Below, in pieces: positions 31,861 through 40,734 of a stretch of DNA of 64,000 nt (the first letter of the stretch is position 1; the number at the start of each line of letters is the position of its first letter). Position numbers and translations under genes: made by a program. This DNA comes from CAJQQK01 sp963696075 (GTDB lineage Bacteria > Pseudomonadota > Alphaproteobacteria > Rhizobiales > Hyphomicrobiaceae): assembly GCA_963696075.1 (NCBI GenBank), contig CAVOJD010000006.1:186001-250000 (forward strand), in the 5' to 3' direction. The notes under the pieces were generated by a model, which was not told where the DNA came from, ran no database searches, and saw nothing but the letters and a program-made list of their open reading frames with translations.

Positions 31861-33033
31861 ATGAAGATCACGCGCATCCGTGATGCGGTCGCCGCCATTC
31901 CCTCCCCCATGCGCAACGCTGTCATTTCCTTCGACCGCATGACGATTTCGGTTGTCGCTGTCGAAACAGACGTCATCCGCGATGGCAAACCTGTCATCGG
32001 TTACGGCTTCTGCTCCAATGGTCGCTATGCACAGCCCGGCATTATCCGCGAGCGGCTTGTCCCGCGCATCATGGAAACGGCGCCCGACGGCCTGCTCGAC
32101 GACAGCGGCAGCAATTTTTCTCCGCAGAAAATATCCCGCGCCATGATGCGCGACGAGAAACCCGGCGGCCACGGTGACCGTGCCGTTGCCGTTGCTGCAA
32201 TCGACATGGCTGTCTGGGACGCCGTTGCAAAAATCGAAGGCGCACCCCTCTGGCGCGTGCTCGCCGACCGTTACAGCGCCGGCACTGCGTTGGGCGAACT
32301 GCTCGTCTATTCGGGCGGCGGCTACTACTATCCCGATGATGAAAAGCAGGGCCTCATCGACGAGATGCAGCGCACCCGCGATCAGGGCTATCGCCTGTGC
32401 AAGATGAAGATCGGCGGCGCCGACCTCGCGACCGACCGCCGCCGCATCGAATGGGCCCTGAGCGTCGTCGGCAGCGGCGACAATCTCGCCGTCGATGCCA
32501 ACGGCCGCTTCGCGCTCGATGACGCGCTGGAATATGGACGCATGGTCCAGGAGTTTGGCCTGTGCTGGTTCGAGGAGCCGGTCGACCCGCTCGACTATCG
32601 CGCCCACGCCGTCCTCGCCGACGAGCTCGACCTCGACATCGCGACCGGCGAGAACCTCTTCTCCGTGCCGGATTACCGCAATCTACTGCGCCACGGCGGC
32701 CTGCGCCCGACGCGCGACTGGCTGCAACCCGACCCGGCGCTGGCCTATGGCCTGACCGAGTGCCTCGCCATCATTGAGCTTGCCGAAGCGATGGGCTGGA
32801 CCCGCGCCCGCGTCGTCCCCCACGGCGGTCATCAGATGGGCCTCCACATGGCGATCGGCTTGCGTCTTGGCGGCACCGAGAGCTACCCCGGCGTCTTCCG
32901 TCCGTACGGCGGCTTCGCGGACAATGCCGGGGTCGTGGACGGCATCGTCAAGCCACCGCAGGAGCCCGGGCTCGGCGTCGAGGCGAAGGCTGAGATGTTC
33001 GCTGATATCCAGCGCAATCTGGGCTTTGATTGA
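31861..33033 (+). CDS. tarD: D(-)-tartrate dehydratase-like enolase-superfamily enzyme
   Basis: A 390-residue MR-subgroup enzyme. ATG 31861 follows AGGAG. It agrees closely with TarD of Bradyrhizobium over its length: ISPMRNA-like opening (PSPMRNAVISFDRMT), GYGFCSNGRYAQPGIIRER, EKPGGHGDRAVAVAAIDMAVWDAVAKI, KMKIGG (Lys181 and Lys183), metal ligands in VDANGRF, WFEEPVDP and ATGENLFS, and the catalytic His in PHGGHQM. TarD dehydrates D-tartrate to oxaloacetate. The chemistry is convincing at family level. The exact hydroxyacid in this cluster is unproven. Confidence 0.88.
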   Translation: MKITRIRDAVAAIPSPMRNAVISFDRMTISVVAVETDVIRDGKPVIGYGFCSNGRYAQPGIIRERLVPRIMETAPDGLLDDSGSNFSPQKISRAMMRDEKPGGHGDRAVAVAAIDMAVWDAVAKIEGAPLWRVLADRYSAGTALGELLVYSGGGYYYPDDEKQGLIDEMQRTRDQGYRLCKMKIGGADLATDRRRIEWALSVVGSGDNLAVDANGRFALDDALEYGRMVQEFGLCWFEEPVDPLDYRAHAVLADELDLDIATGENLFSVPDYRNLLRHGGLRPTRDWLQPDPALAYGLTECLAIIELAEAMGWTRARVVPHGGHQMGLHMAIGLRLGGTESYPGVFRPYGGFADNAGVVDGIVKPPQEPGLGVEAKAEMFADIQRNLGFD

Positions 33034-33105
33034 TCGACCCTCCCGCGGCATCGCGGCCGCGGGTGACGGGTAACCTCGCAATGGGAAAGAAAGGATCGCC
33101 GACCG

Positions 33106-34125
33106 ATGAGCGAAACGACACTGCTGTCCGTCGAAGATCTGACTGCGCGCGTCACCGCGGTATTCACCGCCGCCCGCACCTCTGAAGACAATGCCCGCCG
33201 TGTCGCGCGCGCCCTCGTCACCGCCGAGATCGACGGCCAGAAAGGCCACGGCCTCTCGCGCGTCGAGAGCTATTCCGCAGGCGCCCGCGCCGGCAAGATT
33301 GACGGCTTCGCGACGCCCGCCCTGTCACAGCCACGTCCCGCATCGATGATCATCGACGCAGCCCACGGGTTCGCCTATCCAGCCGTCGACCTGATGCTCG
33401 ACACGCTACCCGCCGCCGCCCGCGACGCTGGCATGGTCGGCTGCGCCATCACGCGGTCGCATCATTGTGGCGCGATCGGCTGGCACGTCGAGCGCCTCGC
33501 TGATCAGGGTCTCGTCGCTCTTGCATTCGCCAACACCCCGGATGCCATGGCCCCCTGGGGTGGCGGGCGCCGCCTCTACGGCACCAACCCCATCGCCTTT
33601 GCAGCCCCCCAGCCGAACGGCCCCCCCGCCGTCGTCGATCTTGCCTTGTCCGAGGTCGCCCGCGGAAAAATCCTCAACGCCGCCCAGAACGACCAGCCCA
33701 TTCCCGAAGGCTGGGCGACGGACGCTGAAGGCCGCCCCACCACCGATGCAAAGGCCGCCTTGGCCGGAACCCTGCTGCCAATCGGCGGACCGAAAGGCGC
33801 CGCACTGGCCTTCATGGTCGAAATCCTCGCGGTCGCCCTGACCGGGGCGAACTTCGCCTTTGAAGCCTCGTCGTTTTTCGATGACAAGGGCGATCCGCCA
33901 GGCGTCGGGCAGTTCTTCATCGCGATCGACCCCGCGGCATTCGCTGGCAGGGACGTCTTCCTCGAACGGATGGGATTGATCGCGGGGTTGATTGCGGATG
34001 ATCCCGCCACCCGTCTGCCCGGCAGCCGCCGCTACACCCTGCGCGAGGCCGCCGCCCGCGACGGCATCTCAGTCAACAATGCGATGCTTGCCCGGCTAGA
34101 AGAGTTGGCCACGCCCGCCGGCTGA
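33106..34125 (+). CDS. Ldh2/malate/(R)-sulfolactate dehydrogenase family oxidoreductase
   Basis: A 339-residue NAD(P)-dependent 2-hydroxyacid dehydrogenase of the Ldh2/MDH2/ComC family, which has no Rossmann fold. The segment KGHGLSRVESY near the N-terminus, ITRSHHCGAIGWHVERLADQG, and YGTNPIAFAAP followed by GGPKGAALAFMVEIL are the family blocks. The catalytic His lies in SHHCG. Members act on malate, lactate, ureidoglycolate, sulfolactate and other hydroxyacids. It is last in the GntR-linked cluster, 72 bp after tarD, and probably oxidises the same or a related hydroxyacid. Confidence 0.9.
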   Translation: MSETTLLSVEDLTARVTAVFTAARTSEDNARRVARALVTAEIDGQKGHGLSRVESYSAGARAGKIDGFATPALSQPRPASMIIDAAHGFAYPAVDLMLDTLPAAARDAGMVGCAITRSHHCGAIGWHVERLADQGLVALAFANTPDAMAPWGGGRRLYGTNPIAFAAPQPNGPPAVVDLALSEVARGKILNAAQNDQPIPEGWATDAEGRPTTDAKAALAGTLLPIGGPKGAALAFMVEILAVALTGANFAFEASSFFDDKGDPPGVGQFFIAIDPAAFAGRDVFLERMGLIAGLIADDPATRLPGSRRYTLREAAARDGISVNNAMLARLEELATPAG

Positions 34126-34171
34126 CATCGCTCCGGGCGCCGCCACCGAGATGAGATCGCGCATAAAAATG

Positions 34172-34233
34172 CCCGCACACCCCGCCGGCAGCCTGTGGAC
34201 AGGTTTGCGTGGCCGACGGGCAGGGTGTGCGGG
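34172..34233. terminator. Inverted repeat between convergent genes, possible bidirectional terminator
   Basis: CCCGCACACCC (34172-34182) is an exact complement of GGGTGTGCGGG (34223-34233), with a 40-nt interior that can itself fold. An A-run lies left of it (TAAAAA, 34164-34169), giving Ts for leftward transcription of the gene ending at 34285. Confidence 0.5.
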
Positions 34234-34284
34234 TAACGGATGACTTTTCGTCTGCGCGAGGTTCGGCGAAGGCCGGACCATCCG

Positions 34285-35157
34285 CTATTTCCAACGAACG
34301 ACCAGTGGCGAAATCTTGATCCCCGTCTCCGATGGCGCCGGCAGCCACTCCATGGCCTTGCCGGCGTAGTGCGTGTCGGCAATCACGCCTTCGAAGCGGA
34401 CCGCATCGTCCGTGCGCAATTGAACGTTCCGCCGGTCCAGCCCCAGGCGTCCGTCAACCCATACCCGCAGATGCCCGTTGCTGGCATCCGGCGTATTGAG
34501 AAGAACTTCCTGCTCGATGCTGACCCATTGTCCGCGCGGCATCTTCAGCCAGTCTTCGTCGACGACCAGGAAGCGATCGCGCCGGAGTTCGGGTGAGGCC
34601 GGTTGCACGCCAATCTTGCCGCCCTTGAGCCACCGCATTTGAACTGAAAATCTGGTCGTATCCGGCGACGTGTCGTCTTGACCGAACAGACCGGGCAGCA
34701 CGCCGCCGTCTCCAAAGTCGAAATCGGCAGGCAGCCAGATTGAATACTTCAGGCACGCGCCTTTGGCAGACGTGATCTGGTCGGGTCGCCACGTAAAGCC
34801 GATCCCGCTCGTCGCGGTCCGCTTTTTGAGCGTCAGTTCGCCCCCCGGCCGGAAGCCAACCTGCATGGCGGCCCGATTGTCGGATGCCGGATCCCGTCCG
34901 ATCGCAAGGTTGTCGAACAGGCCCCAATCGTCGCCGTTGAGCTTGCTCTGCAACGCCCCTGCATCAAGCAGATCCCCCGAAGACCGCTCAAGCGCGAACC
35001 CGACGGCGTTGGCGTAGCGCATTTCACATCCCGGAACCGTCTTTTCCGAGAACGAAGATTGGAGCATCAAGGCAACTGTCAGAACGCCAAACGCGCCACC
35101 CCCAATTCCGAAGAGTGTGCCGTTGGAAATATGGAATTTGTGCTTTTTGACAAGCAT
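34285..35157 (-). CDS. Membrane-anchored polysaccharide-lyase-like protein (PL14-type fold)
   Basis: A 290-residue protein. ATG 35157 has AGGA about 9 nt upstream. Residues 11-35 form one hydrophobic segment (FGIGGGAFGVLTVALML), a signal anchor. The exported part is a jelly roll with YSIWLPADFDFGDGGVLPGLFG, close to the 'fpedFdFvkGGKLPGLyG' block of family 14 polysaccharide lyases (alginate/glucuronan-type). A second block is GQWVSIEQEVLLNTP and a third HLRVWVDGRL. It probably degrades or binds an anionic glycan in the periplasm or at the surface. Substrate and activity are unproven. Confidence 0.72.
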   Translation of the reverse strand: MLVKKHKFHISNGTLFGIGGGAFGVLTVALMLQSSFSEKTVPGCEMRYANAVGFALERSSGDLLDAGALQSKLNGDDWGLFDNLAIGRDPASDNRAAMQVGFRPGGELTLKKRTATSGIGFTWRPDQITSAKGACLKYSIWLPADFDFGDGGVLPGLFGQDDTSPDTTRFSVQMRWLKGGKIGVQPASPELRRDRFLVVDEDWLKMPRGQWVSIEQEVLLNTPDASNGHLRVWVDGRLGLDRRNVQLRTDDAVRFEGVIADTHYAGKAMEWLPAPSETGIKISPLVVRWK

Positions 35158-35496
35158 GCCGGTTGTCCTGAACAAGGAGTCATAAGTTTCGATTGGTGAC
35201 CGGAACGTTAGCGCTAAAGTGTGAAGGAAGGCCAAAAAGGCTGAAATCAGATGAGTGACGCTGAATAGGAAGTCACAAAAAAGAAATGGCGCGGCCTCTC
35301 TCCCAAGGCCGGCGCCATGATTGCCCTTTAAGAGCAATGAATTTCATCGCGTTTGTCGTGTCGCGGTTCGTTGAATGCAGATGGCCTCAAAGCGCCGGCA
35401 CAATCAACTTAGCAGCAATTTCGAGCTGAATTTTGTATGAATGCTCGATACGGGTGAAAGTAACGTGTTAACGCTATTATCGCACCGTTAATGTGC
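35158..35496. other. Intergenic region with a terminator
   Basis: 339 bp between two leftward genes. It holds the terminator at 35277-35318 and the promoter region of the polysaccharide-lyase-like gene. The stretch 35330-35490 is AT-richer than average and shows no ORF or strong palindrome. Confidence 0.5.
35277..35318 (-). terminator. Rho-independent terminator of the FAD-linked oxidase gene
   Basis: ATGGCGC-GGCCT (35286-35297) pairs with AGGCC-G-GCGCCAT (35306-35318, one bulged G). On the minus strand it is followed by TTTC and six T (A-run 35277-35282). Confidence 0.75.
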
Positions 35497-36915
35497 TCAA
35501 AGCGTCAGGATTTTCCCTGGATTGAAGATATCATTCGGGTCGAGAGCGAGTTTTATCTGGCGCATGACGTCGAGGCCGGCGCCGTGTTCCGCCTTGAGGT
35601 ATTTGATCTTTCCCTGTCCCACGCCATGTTCACCCGTGCACGTCCCCTCCATCGCAATGGCGCGTTCTGAAAGTCGCCCGAGAAATTCCTCGATTTTGCG
35701 TTTCTCGTTCGGGTCGGCCGGATCGAACACTGGCGAGGTATGAAAATTGCCGTCACCGACATGGCCGACGATCGGCGCGATCAGCCCATGTTCCTCGATA
35801 TCGCGCTTGGTCTCGAGAACGCACTCCGCCAGACGAGAGATCGGCACGCAAACGTCCGTCGCAAGCGTATCCTTCCCCGGCCACGTTGAGCGCACCGCCC
35901 AGTAGGCTTCATGGCGAGCCTTCCAAAGCGCGCGGCGGTCCTCTTCGCGCTCTTCCCAGTCGAACCGGATCGCGCCTTCCTCCTCCGCGATCGCCTGGAA
36001 ATTCTCCACCATGTCACGGGCCGAGACCGGCGTGCCGTGGAACTCGAGGAAAAGCGTCGGGACTTCCTCATACGACGTCTTGGAGTGGACGTTGACCGCG
36101 CGCACCTGCACTTCGTCCAACAGTTCGACCCGGGCCAGCCCAAGCCCGAGCTGGATCGCCTGGATCGTGGCGTTGCACGCCCCTTCGAGCGATTTGAAGG
36201 GGCAGACGGCCGCCAGGATCGTCTCGGGCACGCCGTACAGGCGAACGGTGAGTTCGGTGATGACGCCAAGCGTCCCTTCGGAGCCGACCATCAACCGCGT
36301 GAGATCGTATCCCGCCGCCGACTTGCGCGCCCTTGTCCCCGTCTTGACCAGCGATCCGTCCGCCATGACGGCCGTCACGTTCAGCACGTTTTCACGCATC
36401 GTCCCATAGCGCACCGCGTTGGTGCCCGACGCCCGCGTCGCTGCCATTCCGCCAAGCGTGGCTTCTTCGGCGCCAGGGTCGATCGGGAAGAACAGGCCCG
36501 TGTCCCTGAGGTGATCATTGAGCGCCTTGCGCGAAATGCCGGGCTGCACGACGCAATCGAGGTCTTGTTCGTTGACCGCGATGACATTGGCCATGTTGTG
36601 GAAATCAAGCGAAATCCCGCCCTGCGGCGCGTTCACATGACCCTCGAGCGACGTGCCCGCGCCGAACGGGATGATCGGGCAGTTATGTTCGCTCGCGATT
36701 CCCACGATATCGACGACTTCATCGGTGTTGTTCGGCCAGAGCACGGCATCGGGTGGCTGGTTATGGATCCAGGTCAGCGTATGTCCGTGCTGTTCCCGCA
36801 TTGCAGCGCCCGTCTGCAGTCTGTCCCCGAACCGCTGCTGCAACACGGCAATCGCCGTCTTTATGCTCTCGGCGCTGCGTGCGGGGCGTTGATGATTCTC
36901 GGAAGCGACGGACAT
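35497..36915 (-). CDS. FAD-linked 2-hydroxyacid oxidase (D-lactate dehydrogenase/GlcD family)
   Basis: A 472-residue flavoprotein of the vanillyl-alcohol-oxidase superfamily. The FAD-binding PCMH domain has IIPFGAGTSLEGHVNAPQGGI, VVQPGISRKALNDHL, and DPGAEEATLGGMAATRASGTNAVRYGTM. The cap domain has the catalytic HVGDGNFH block and ends CTGEHGVGQGKIKYL. ATG 36915 follows AGGGAA. Such enzymes oxidise D-lactate, glycolate or D-2-hydroxyglutarate and pass electrons to cytochrome c, quinone or ETF. No GlcE/GlcF subunits are adjacent, which favours a stand-alone D-lactate dehydrogenase. Confidence 0.93.
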   Translation of the reverse strand: MSVASENHQRPARSAESIKTAIAVLQQRFGDRLQTGAAMREQHGHTLTWIHNQPPDAVLWPNNTDEVVDIVGIASEHNCPIIPFGAGTSLEGHVNAPQGGISLDFHNMANVIAVNEQDLDCVVQPGISRKALNDHLRDTGLFFPIDPGAEEATLGGMAATRASGTNAVRYGTMRENVLNVTAVMADGSLVKTGTRARKSAAGYDLTRLMVGSEGTLGVITELTVRLYGVPETILAAVCPFKSLEGACNATIQAIQLGLGLARVELLDEVQVRAVNVHSKTSYEEVPTLFLEFHGTPVSARDMVENFQAIAEEEGAIRFDWEEREEDRRALWKARHEAYWAVRSTWPGKDTLATDVCVPISRLAECVLETKRDIEEHGLIAPIVGHVGDGNFHTSPVFDPADPNEKRKIEEFLGRLSERAIAMEGTCTGEHGVGQGKIKYLKAEHGAGLDVMRQIKLALDPNDIFNPGKILTL

Positions 36916-37055
36916 TTTGCAGTTCCCTGGTCATGGTCACAGGCGCCGCTCCATGCCGGACGCGGACGACGCGAGTTTGGCCCACCTTATGGCACTTTCA
37001 CAGGCCATGCGGCTAGATCGCCGTGAGGATATTTCGCATCATCAAACGGCCCTGT

Positions 37056-37081
37056 ACTGTACCTCTTGTAAAGAGGACAGT
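37056..37081. promoter_or_regulatory. 26-bp imperfect palindrome upstream of the amidase gene
   Basis: Arms ACTGT-a-CCTCTT (37056-37067) and AAGAGG-ACAGT (37071-37081) pair around a GTA centre with one unpaired base. It is 15 bp upstream of the amidase Shine-Dalgarno, in the divergent gap 36916-37111. It is either an operator or a 5'-leader hairpin. Confidence 0.6.
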
Positions 37082-37111
37082 CCGTTTACCAACACCGGAG
37101 AGAACCGCGCC

Positions 37112-38566
37112 ATGACCGAACTGCATTTCCAGCCAGCGCACGAACTCGCGCGCCGGATCAAGGCGCGGGAAATCAGTGCCATCGAACTGCTCGATCACTA
37201 CCTCGCGCGGATCGAGGCTCATAATCCAGCCCTCAACGCGATCATCTGGATGGATCCGGCACGCGCCCGCGATGCCGCAAATGCCGTGGATGCGGCGATC
37301 GCGCGCGGCGAAGCGCTTGGCCCCTTCGCTGGCGTCCCGATGACACTGAAGGAATCATTCCAGGTCGCCGGCACCCCCACGACCTGGGGCATTCCTGAAT
37401 TCGCCGGCACCACGACCGAGACCACGTCACTAGCAGCAGACCGCCTCATGGCCTCCGGCGCCGTGTTCGTTGGCAAGACCAATGTCCCCATTCATCTCGG
37501 CGATTGGCAGAGTTTCAACGCAATCTACGGCACGACAAACAACCCCTGGAACCTGGAGATGACGCCGGGCGGCTCTTCCGGTGGGTCTGTCGCAGCCCTT
37601 GCTGCCGGCCTGACAGCGCTGGAAGCCGGCAGCGACATCGGCGCCTCGATCCGCAATCCCGCTCACTACTGCGGCGTCTTTGGTTTGAAGCCGACCTATG
37701 GCCTGATCCCCCCGCGCGGCCAGGCCCTGCCCGGCATCGTCGCGGCCGCCGACATCTCCGTCGTCGGTCCCCTGACGCGGTCGGCCCGCGATCTCGATCT
37801 CGCCCTCTCCGTCATGGCCGGCCCCGACCTGCTCGATGACGTGGGCTGGCGCGTGGAATTGCCCGATCCGCCGCAAAAAGCGCTCAAGGACTTCCGCGTC
37901 GCCATCAAGCTCGACGATCCCAACGCCGAGGTCGACCGCGCCTATCAGGACAAGCTCCAGTCGCTTGCCGACGCGCTCGCCAAGGCCGGCGCCACCGTCA
38001 GCGACACGGCCCGCCCCGACATCGACACCCGCCGCCTGCACGAAGTTTATGTGCTCCTGTTGCGCGCGGCGACGTCGGGCCGCATGCCCGAGGCCGACGT
38101 CGAACGCTGGCGCGCAGCCGCCGCAGCCCTCGACCCGGCCGACCGCAGCTATGTTGCCCAGATGGCCCGCGGCAACACGCTGAGCCACCGCGACTGGCTG
38201 GTCCTCAACAACGAGCGCCACGCCATGCGCTTCAAGTTCGCCGAATTCTTCCGTGACTGGGATATTCTCCTCACGCCCGCCGCCGCCTCGGCCGCCTGGC
38301 CGCACGATCAGGCCGGCGAACGCCAAGAGCGCACGATCACGGTCAATAACCATCAGGTCCCGACCACGGATCAACTGTTCTGGGCGGGCTATTCGGGCGT
38401 TGTCTACCTGCCGTCGACGGTTGGCCCGGCCGGCTGTCTCGATAGCGGCCTCCCCGTCGGTTATCAGGCCATCGCAGCCCATCTGGGCGACCGCACCGCT
38501 ATTCGCTTTGCCGAGTGTGTCGAGCGCGAGATTGGCGGCTTTACGCCTCCGCCGGCTTACGCCTGA
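37112..38566 (+). CDS. Amidase-signature family protein
   Basis: A 484-residue Ser-Ser-Lys amidohydrolase. ATG 37112 has GGAGAGAA at 37097-37104. The catalytic Lys is in GVPMTLKESFQVAGTPT. The signature block is TPGGSSGGSVAALAAG with LEAGSDIGASIRNPAHYCGV, giving the cis-Ser and nucleophilic Ser. FGLKPTYGLIPPRG and DISVVGPLTRSARDLDLAL are also typical. It hydrolyses an unknown amide in the cytoplasm. GatA is unlikely because no gatC or gatB is present. Its 3' end overlaps the convergent methyltransferase gene by 10 bp. Confidence 0.93.
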   Translation: MTELHFQPAHELARRIKAREISAIELLDHYLARIEAHNPALNAIIWMDPARARDAANAVDAAIARGEALGPFAGVPMTLKESFQVAGTPTTWGIPEFAGTTTETTSLAADRLMASGAVFVGKTNVPIHLGDWQSFNAIYGTTNNPWNLEMTPGGSSGGSVAALAAGLTALEAGSDIGASIRNPAHYCGVFGLKPTYGLIPPRGQALPGIVAAADISVVGPLTRSARDLDLALSVMAGPDLLDDVGWRVELPDPPQKALKDFRVAIKLDDPNAEVDRAYQDKLQSLADALAKAGATVSDTARPDIDTRRLHEVYVLLLRAATSGRMPEADVERWRAAAAALDPADRSYVAQMARGNTLSHRDWLVLNNERHAMRFKFAEFFRDWDILLTPAAASAAWPHDQAGERQERTITVNNHQVPTTDQLFWAGYSGVVYLPSTVGPAGCLDSGLPVGYQAIAAHLGDRTAIRFAECVEREIGGFTPPPAYA

Positions 38567-39348
38567 TCACGCCGGCTTGGCTGACGTGATGTGGTGGCCG
38601 AAGGACAGCCCTTGGCTGCCTCCCGCGCCGGTTGAGCGCCGTTGACCGTCACCAGCCGCCCAAGCGCCCGCACCGGCTTCAGCCGCCCGGTCGGCGCGAC
38701 AAGTTCCTTGCGCCCTTCGACCATGATGACCCCGCCGATGCCCGGCCAGAACCGCGATCCGGCCCGCTCCAATCCGGTAATCGAGCGCAACACGAACTGG
38801 CGCTCGATCGGCGGCGCGTGCAGGGCGTAGTTCCAGCTGACGATCGTGAACATCGCATTTTCGAGCAGTTGCTCAAGCTGCCGCCGGCTGTACGGTCGGC
38901 CGTGCCCGAATGGCGTCGCTTCGCTGCGCGCCCAGATGCTGCGCCGGTTCGGCACCACCAGCATCACCCGCCCTTGCGGCGACAGCACACGCCAGATTTC
39001 GCGCAACAGCGGCTGCACACGCTCGGCCGTCTCGAGGCAGTGCACCGCCAGCACCTTATCAACCGAATTATCGGGCAGCGGCAGATGCTCTTCATCGGCC
39101 AGAACGGTGAGCTTTTCACCATCGCGCGGCCACACCAGCGCACCTTGCGCGGCCGGCATGATGGCGCCGACCCGCAGCGCTTCGTCACGATACGGCCCGA
39201 GAAAGGGGGGCGCGAACCCGAGGCCGATCACCGTCTCCCCGCGCACCGAACGCCAATGGCTGCGCAACCGGTGGGTCAACAGCCGGCGCACCGCAACGCC
39301 CAGGGGGCGCTCATAGAAATCCCGGAGTTCGCCAACGTCGTGATGCAT
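38557..39348 (-). CDS. Class I SAM-dependent methyltransferase
   Basis: A 263-residue methyltransferase-11-type protein. The SAM-binding first motif is degenerate (GETVIGLGFAPPFLGPY). The acidic loop and post-II region are LADEEHLPLPDNSVDKVLAVHCLETAERVQPLLREIWRVL, followed by GRVMLVVPNRRSIWARSEATPFGHGRPYSRRQLEQLL. This is a common alphaproteobacterial family of unknown substrate, often found next to glyoxalase II. That gene is not seen here. The last ~30 residues are a low-complexity basic tail. Confidence 0.88.
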   Translation of the reverse strand: MHHDVGELRDFYERPLGVAVRRLLTHRLRSHWRSVRGETVIGLGFAPPFLGPYRDEALRVGAIMPAAQGALVWPRDGEKLTVLADEEHLPLPDNSVDKVLAVHCLETAERVQPLLREIWRVLSPQGRVMLVVPNRRSIWARSEATPFGHGRPYSRRQLEQLLENAMFTIVSWNYALHAPPIERQFVLRSITGLERAGSRFWPGIGGVIMVEGRKELVAPTGRLKPVRALGRLVTVNGAQPAREAAKGCPSATTSRQPSRRDQA

Positions 39349-39477
39349 GCCTGACGCCGATCATTGCCAATAAAGATCAAACGATTGACCAAGTCCGCTA
39401 TGCAACGATCGTAGCATAACCGGGCGCCGACGGTTAGCCTGACAACCTTTAGCGCTGCGCCAGCCCGCCCCGGCCCC

Positions 39478-40533
39478 TCAATCGAGGCTCGCATGCGCGA
39501 ATTCATAGAGGCCGAGCGACAGATCGGCGAACCCCCGATAGGGCGCGCGCGCGTCCGGGCCCCGCCCGTAGGTTGCATAAAGCTGATGGAACACCGTCGC
39601 GAGCTTGAACTGGCACAGCACCCGGATGACCGGCAGATCGGAGAGGTCCGTGCCTGTGATCTGACCATATAGCGCCGCGATCTCATCGCGCGTCTGGAAC
39701 CCGGCCGCGGCCGTCGGCATCTGCGCCATCGTGTGCATCGCGGCCGGATCCCCCGATTCCGTCCAGTAGCTGAGCATCGTCGCCAGATCGAACAGCGGAT
39801 CGCCGCGCGTTCCCATGTCCCAGTCGACCAGGGCGACCGGCCTCAACGACTGGGGATCGAGGATCATGTTGTCGAGTTTGATGTCGCAATGGAGCAGCGT
39901 CGCCGGACGCGCGCCGATCTTCTGCCGCGCCAGCCACGCCCCGATCTCCACGACCAGCCTCTCCATCGCCCCCTCGGGTTCAAGCCGCGCCGCCCGCTTG
40001 CGCCATCCAGCGATGGCGCGCTCGATAAACCCGTCCGGCCGCCCCAGATCGGCAAGACCGGCCGCCGCCGCATCGACGCCATGCAGCGCCGCCATCGTCT
40101 CGACGAGCATCTCGCCAAGCCCGCGGGCCGTGTCCGGCTCGCCGGTAATCAGGCTCGAATCATCCCCCTTGATGACCAGTCCCTCCCGGTACTCGATCAG
40201 TTGGAAGGGGACGCCGATCACCGCGTCGTCCGTGCAAAGGTGCACGCTGTCCGGCGCCAGTGGAAAAACTTTCGAAAGGTGGGAGAGGACCCGGTGCTCG
40301 CGCGCCATGTCGTGGGCGCCGGGTGGCAACACACCATCGGGCGGCCGGCGCAGAACCATCGGAGCGTCATCGATCGTCAGCAGATAGTTGATGTTGGCAA
40401 GCCCGGCCGCAAATTGCCGGATCGGTGCGCCAGGATCGAGCCGCAGGCCCATGCCGTCGAGGTAACGCTGAAGGCGGTCCTGGTCGATTGGATGACTATC
40501 GCTCGCAGTGCGAAGGTGATGGCGCGTCGTCAA
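39478..40533 (-). CDS. APH-like phosphotransferase family protein
   Basis: A 351-residue kinase-like protein, distinct from the one at 27113. It has an N-lobe with FAAGLANINYLLTIDDAPMVLRRPP, an ACAD10/11-like opening. The catalytic loop is LLHCDIKLDNMIL (HCDxxxxN, with Cys replacing the usual Gly), and the metal site is ALVDWDMGTRGDPLFDLA. Such proteins probably phosphorylate hydroxyacyl-CoA or other small molecules. No DUF6285 or acyl-CoA gene adjoins this copy. It is divergent from the Gly-rich exported protein. Confidence 0.87.
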   Translation of the reverse strand: MTTRHHLRTASDSHPIDQDRLQRYLDGMGLRLDPGAPIRQFAAGLANINYLLTIDDAPMVLRRPPDGVLPPGAHDMAREHRVLSHLSKVFPLAPDSVHLCTDDAVIGVPFQLIEYREGLVIKGDDSSLITGEPDTARGLGEMLVETMAALHGVDAAAAGLADLGRPDGFIERAIAGWRKRAARLEPEGAMERLVVEIGAWLARQKIGARPATLLHCDIKLDNMILDPQSLRPVALVDWDMGTRGDPLFDLATMLSYWTESGDPAAMHTMAQMPTAAAGFQTRDEIAALYGQITGTDLSDLPVIRVLCQFKLATVFHQLYATYGRGPDARAPYRGFADLSLGLYEFAHASLD

Positions 40534-40734
40534 GGCTCGTTCCTACTAGTGTGCAAAAGGTCTGCCGGCAACCAGGCGTGTCGTGGCCCCAATCTGCCCG
40601 CATTCGCTGGCGTGTCGCAAATCGGTCATTGCACCGCAACGAAACGCAGAAACGAGCATTGTCCTTTGCAATTTCGGCAAAGTCGCGCCAAGCTGGGCAT
40701 GGTTTTTTCACGGCAACCGGCAGAAAGGCAGTGC

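Noticed and set aside
39478..40533. Antibiotic resistance (aminoglycoside phosphotransferase)
   Set aside because: The fold is APH-like, but the sequence follows the ACAD10/11-type phosphotransferase pattern, with no mobile element or resistance context. Metabolic substrates are more likely.
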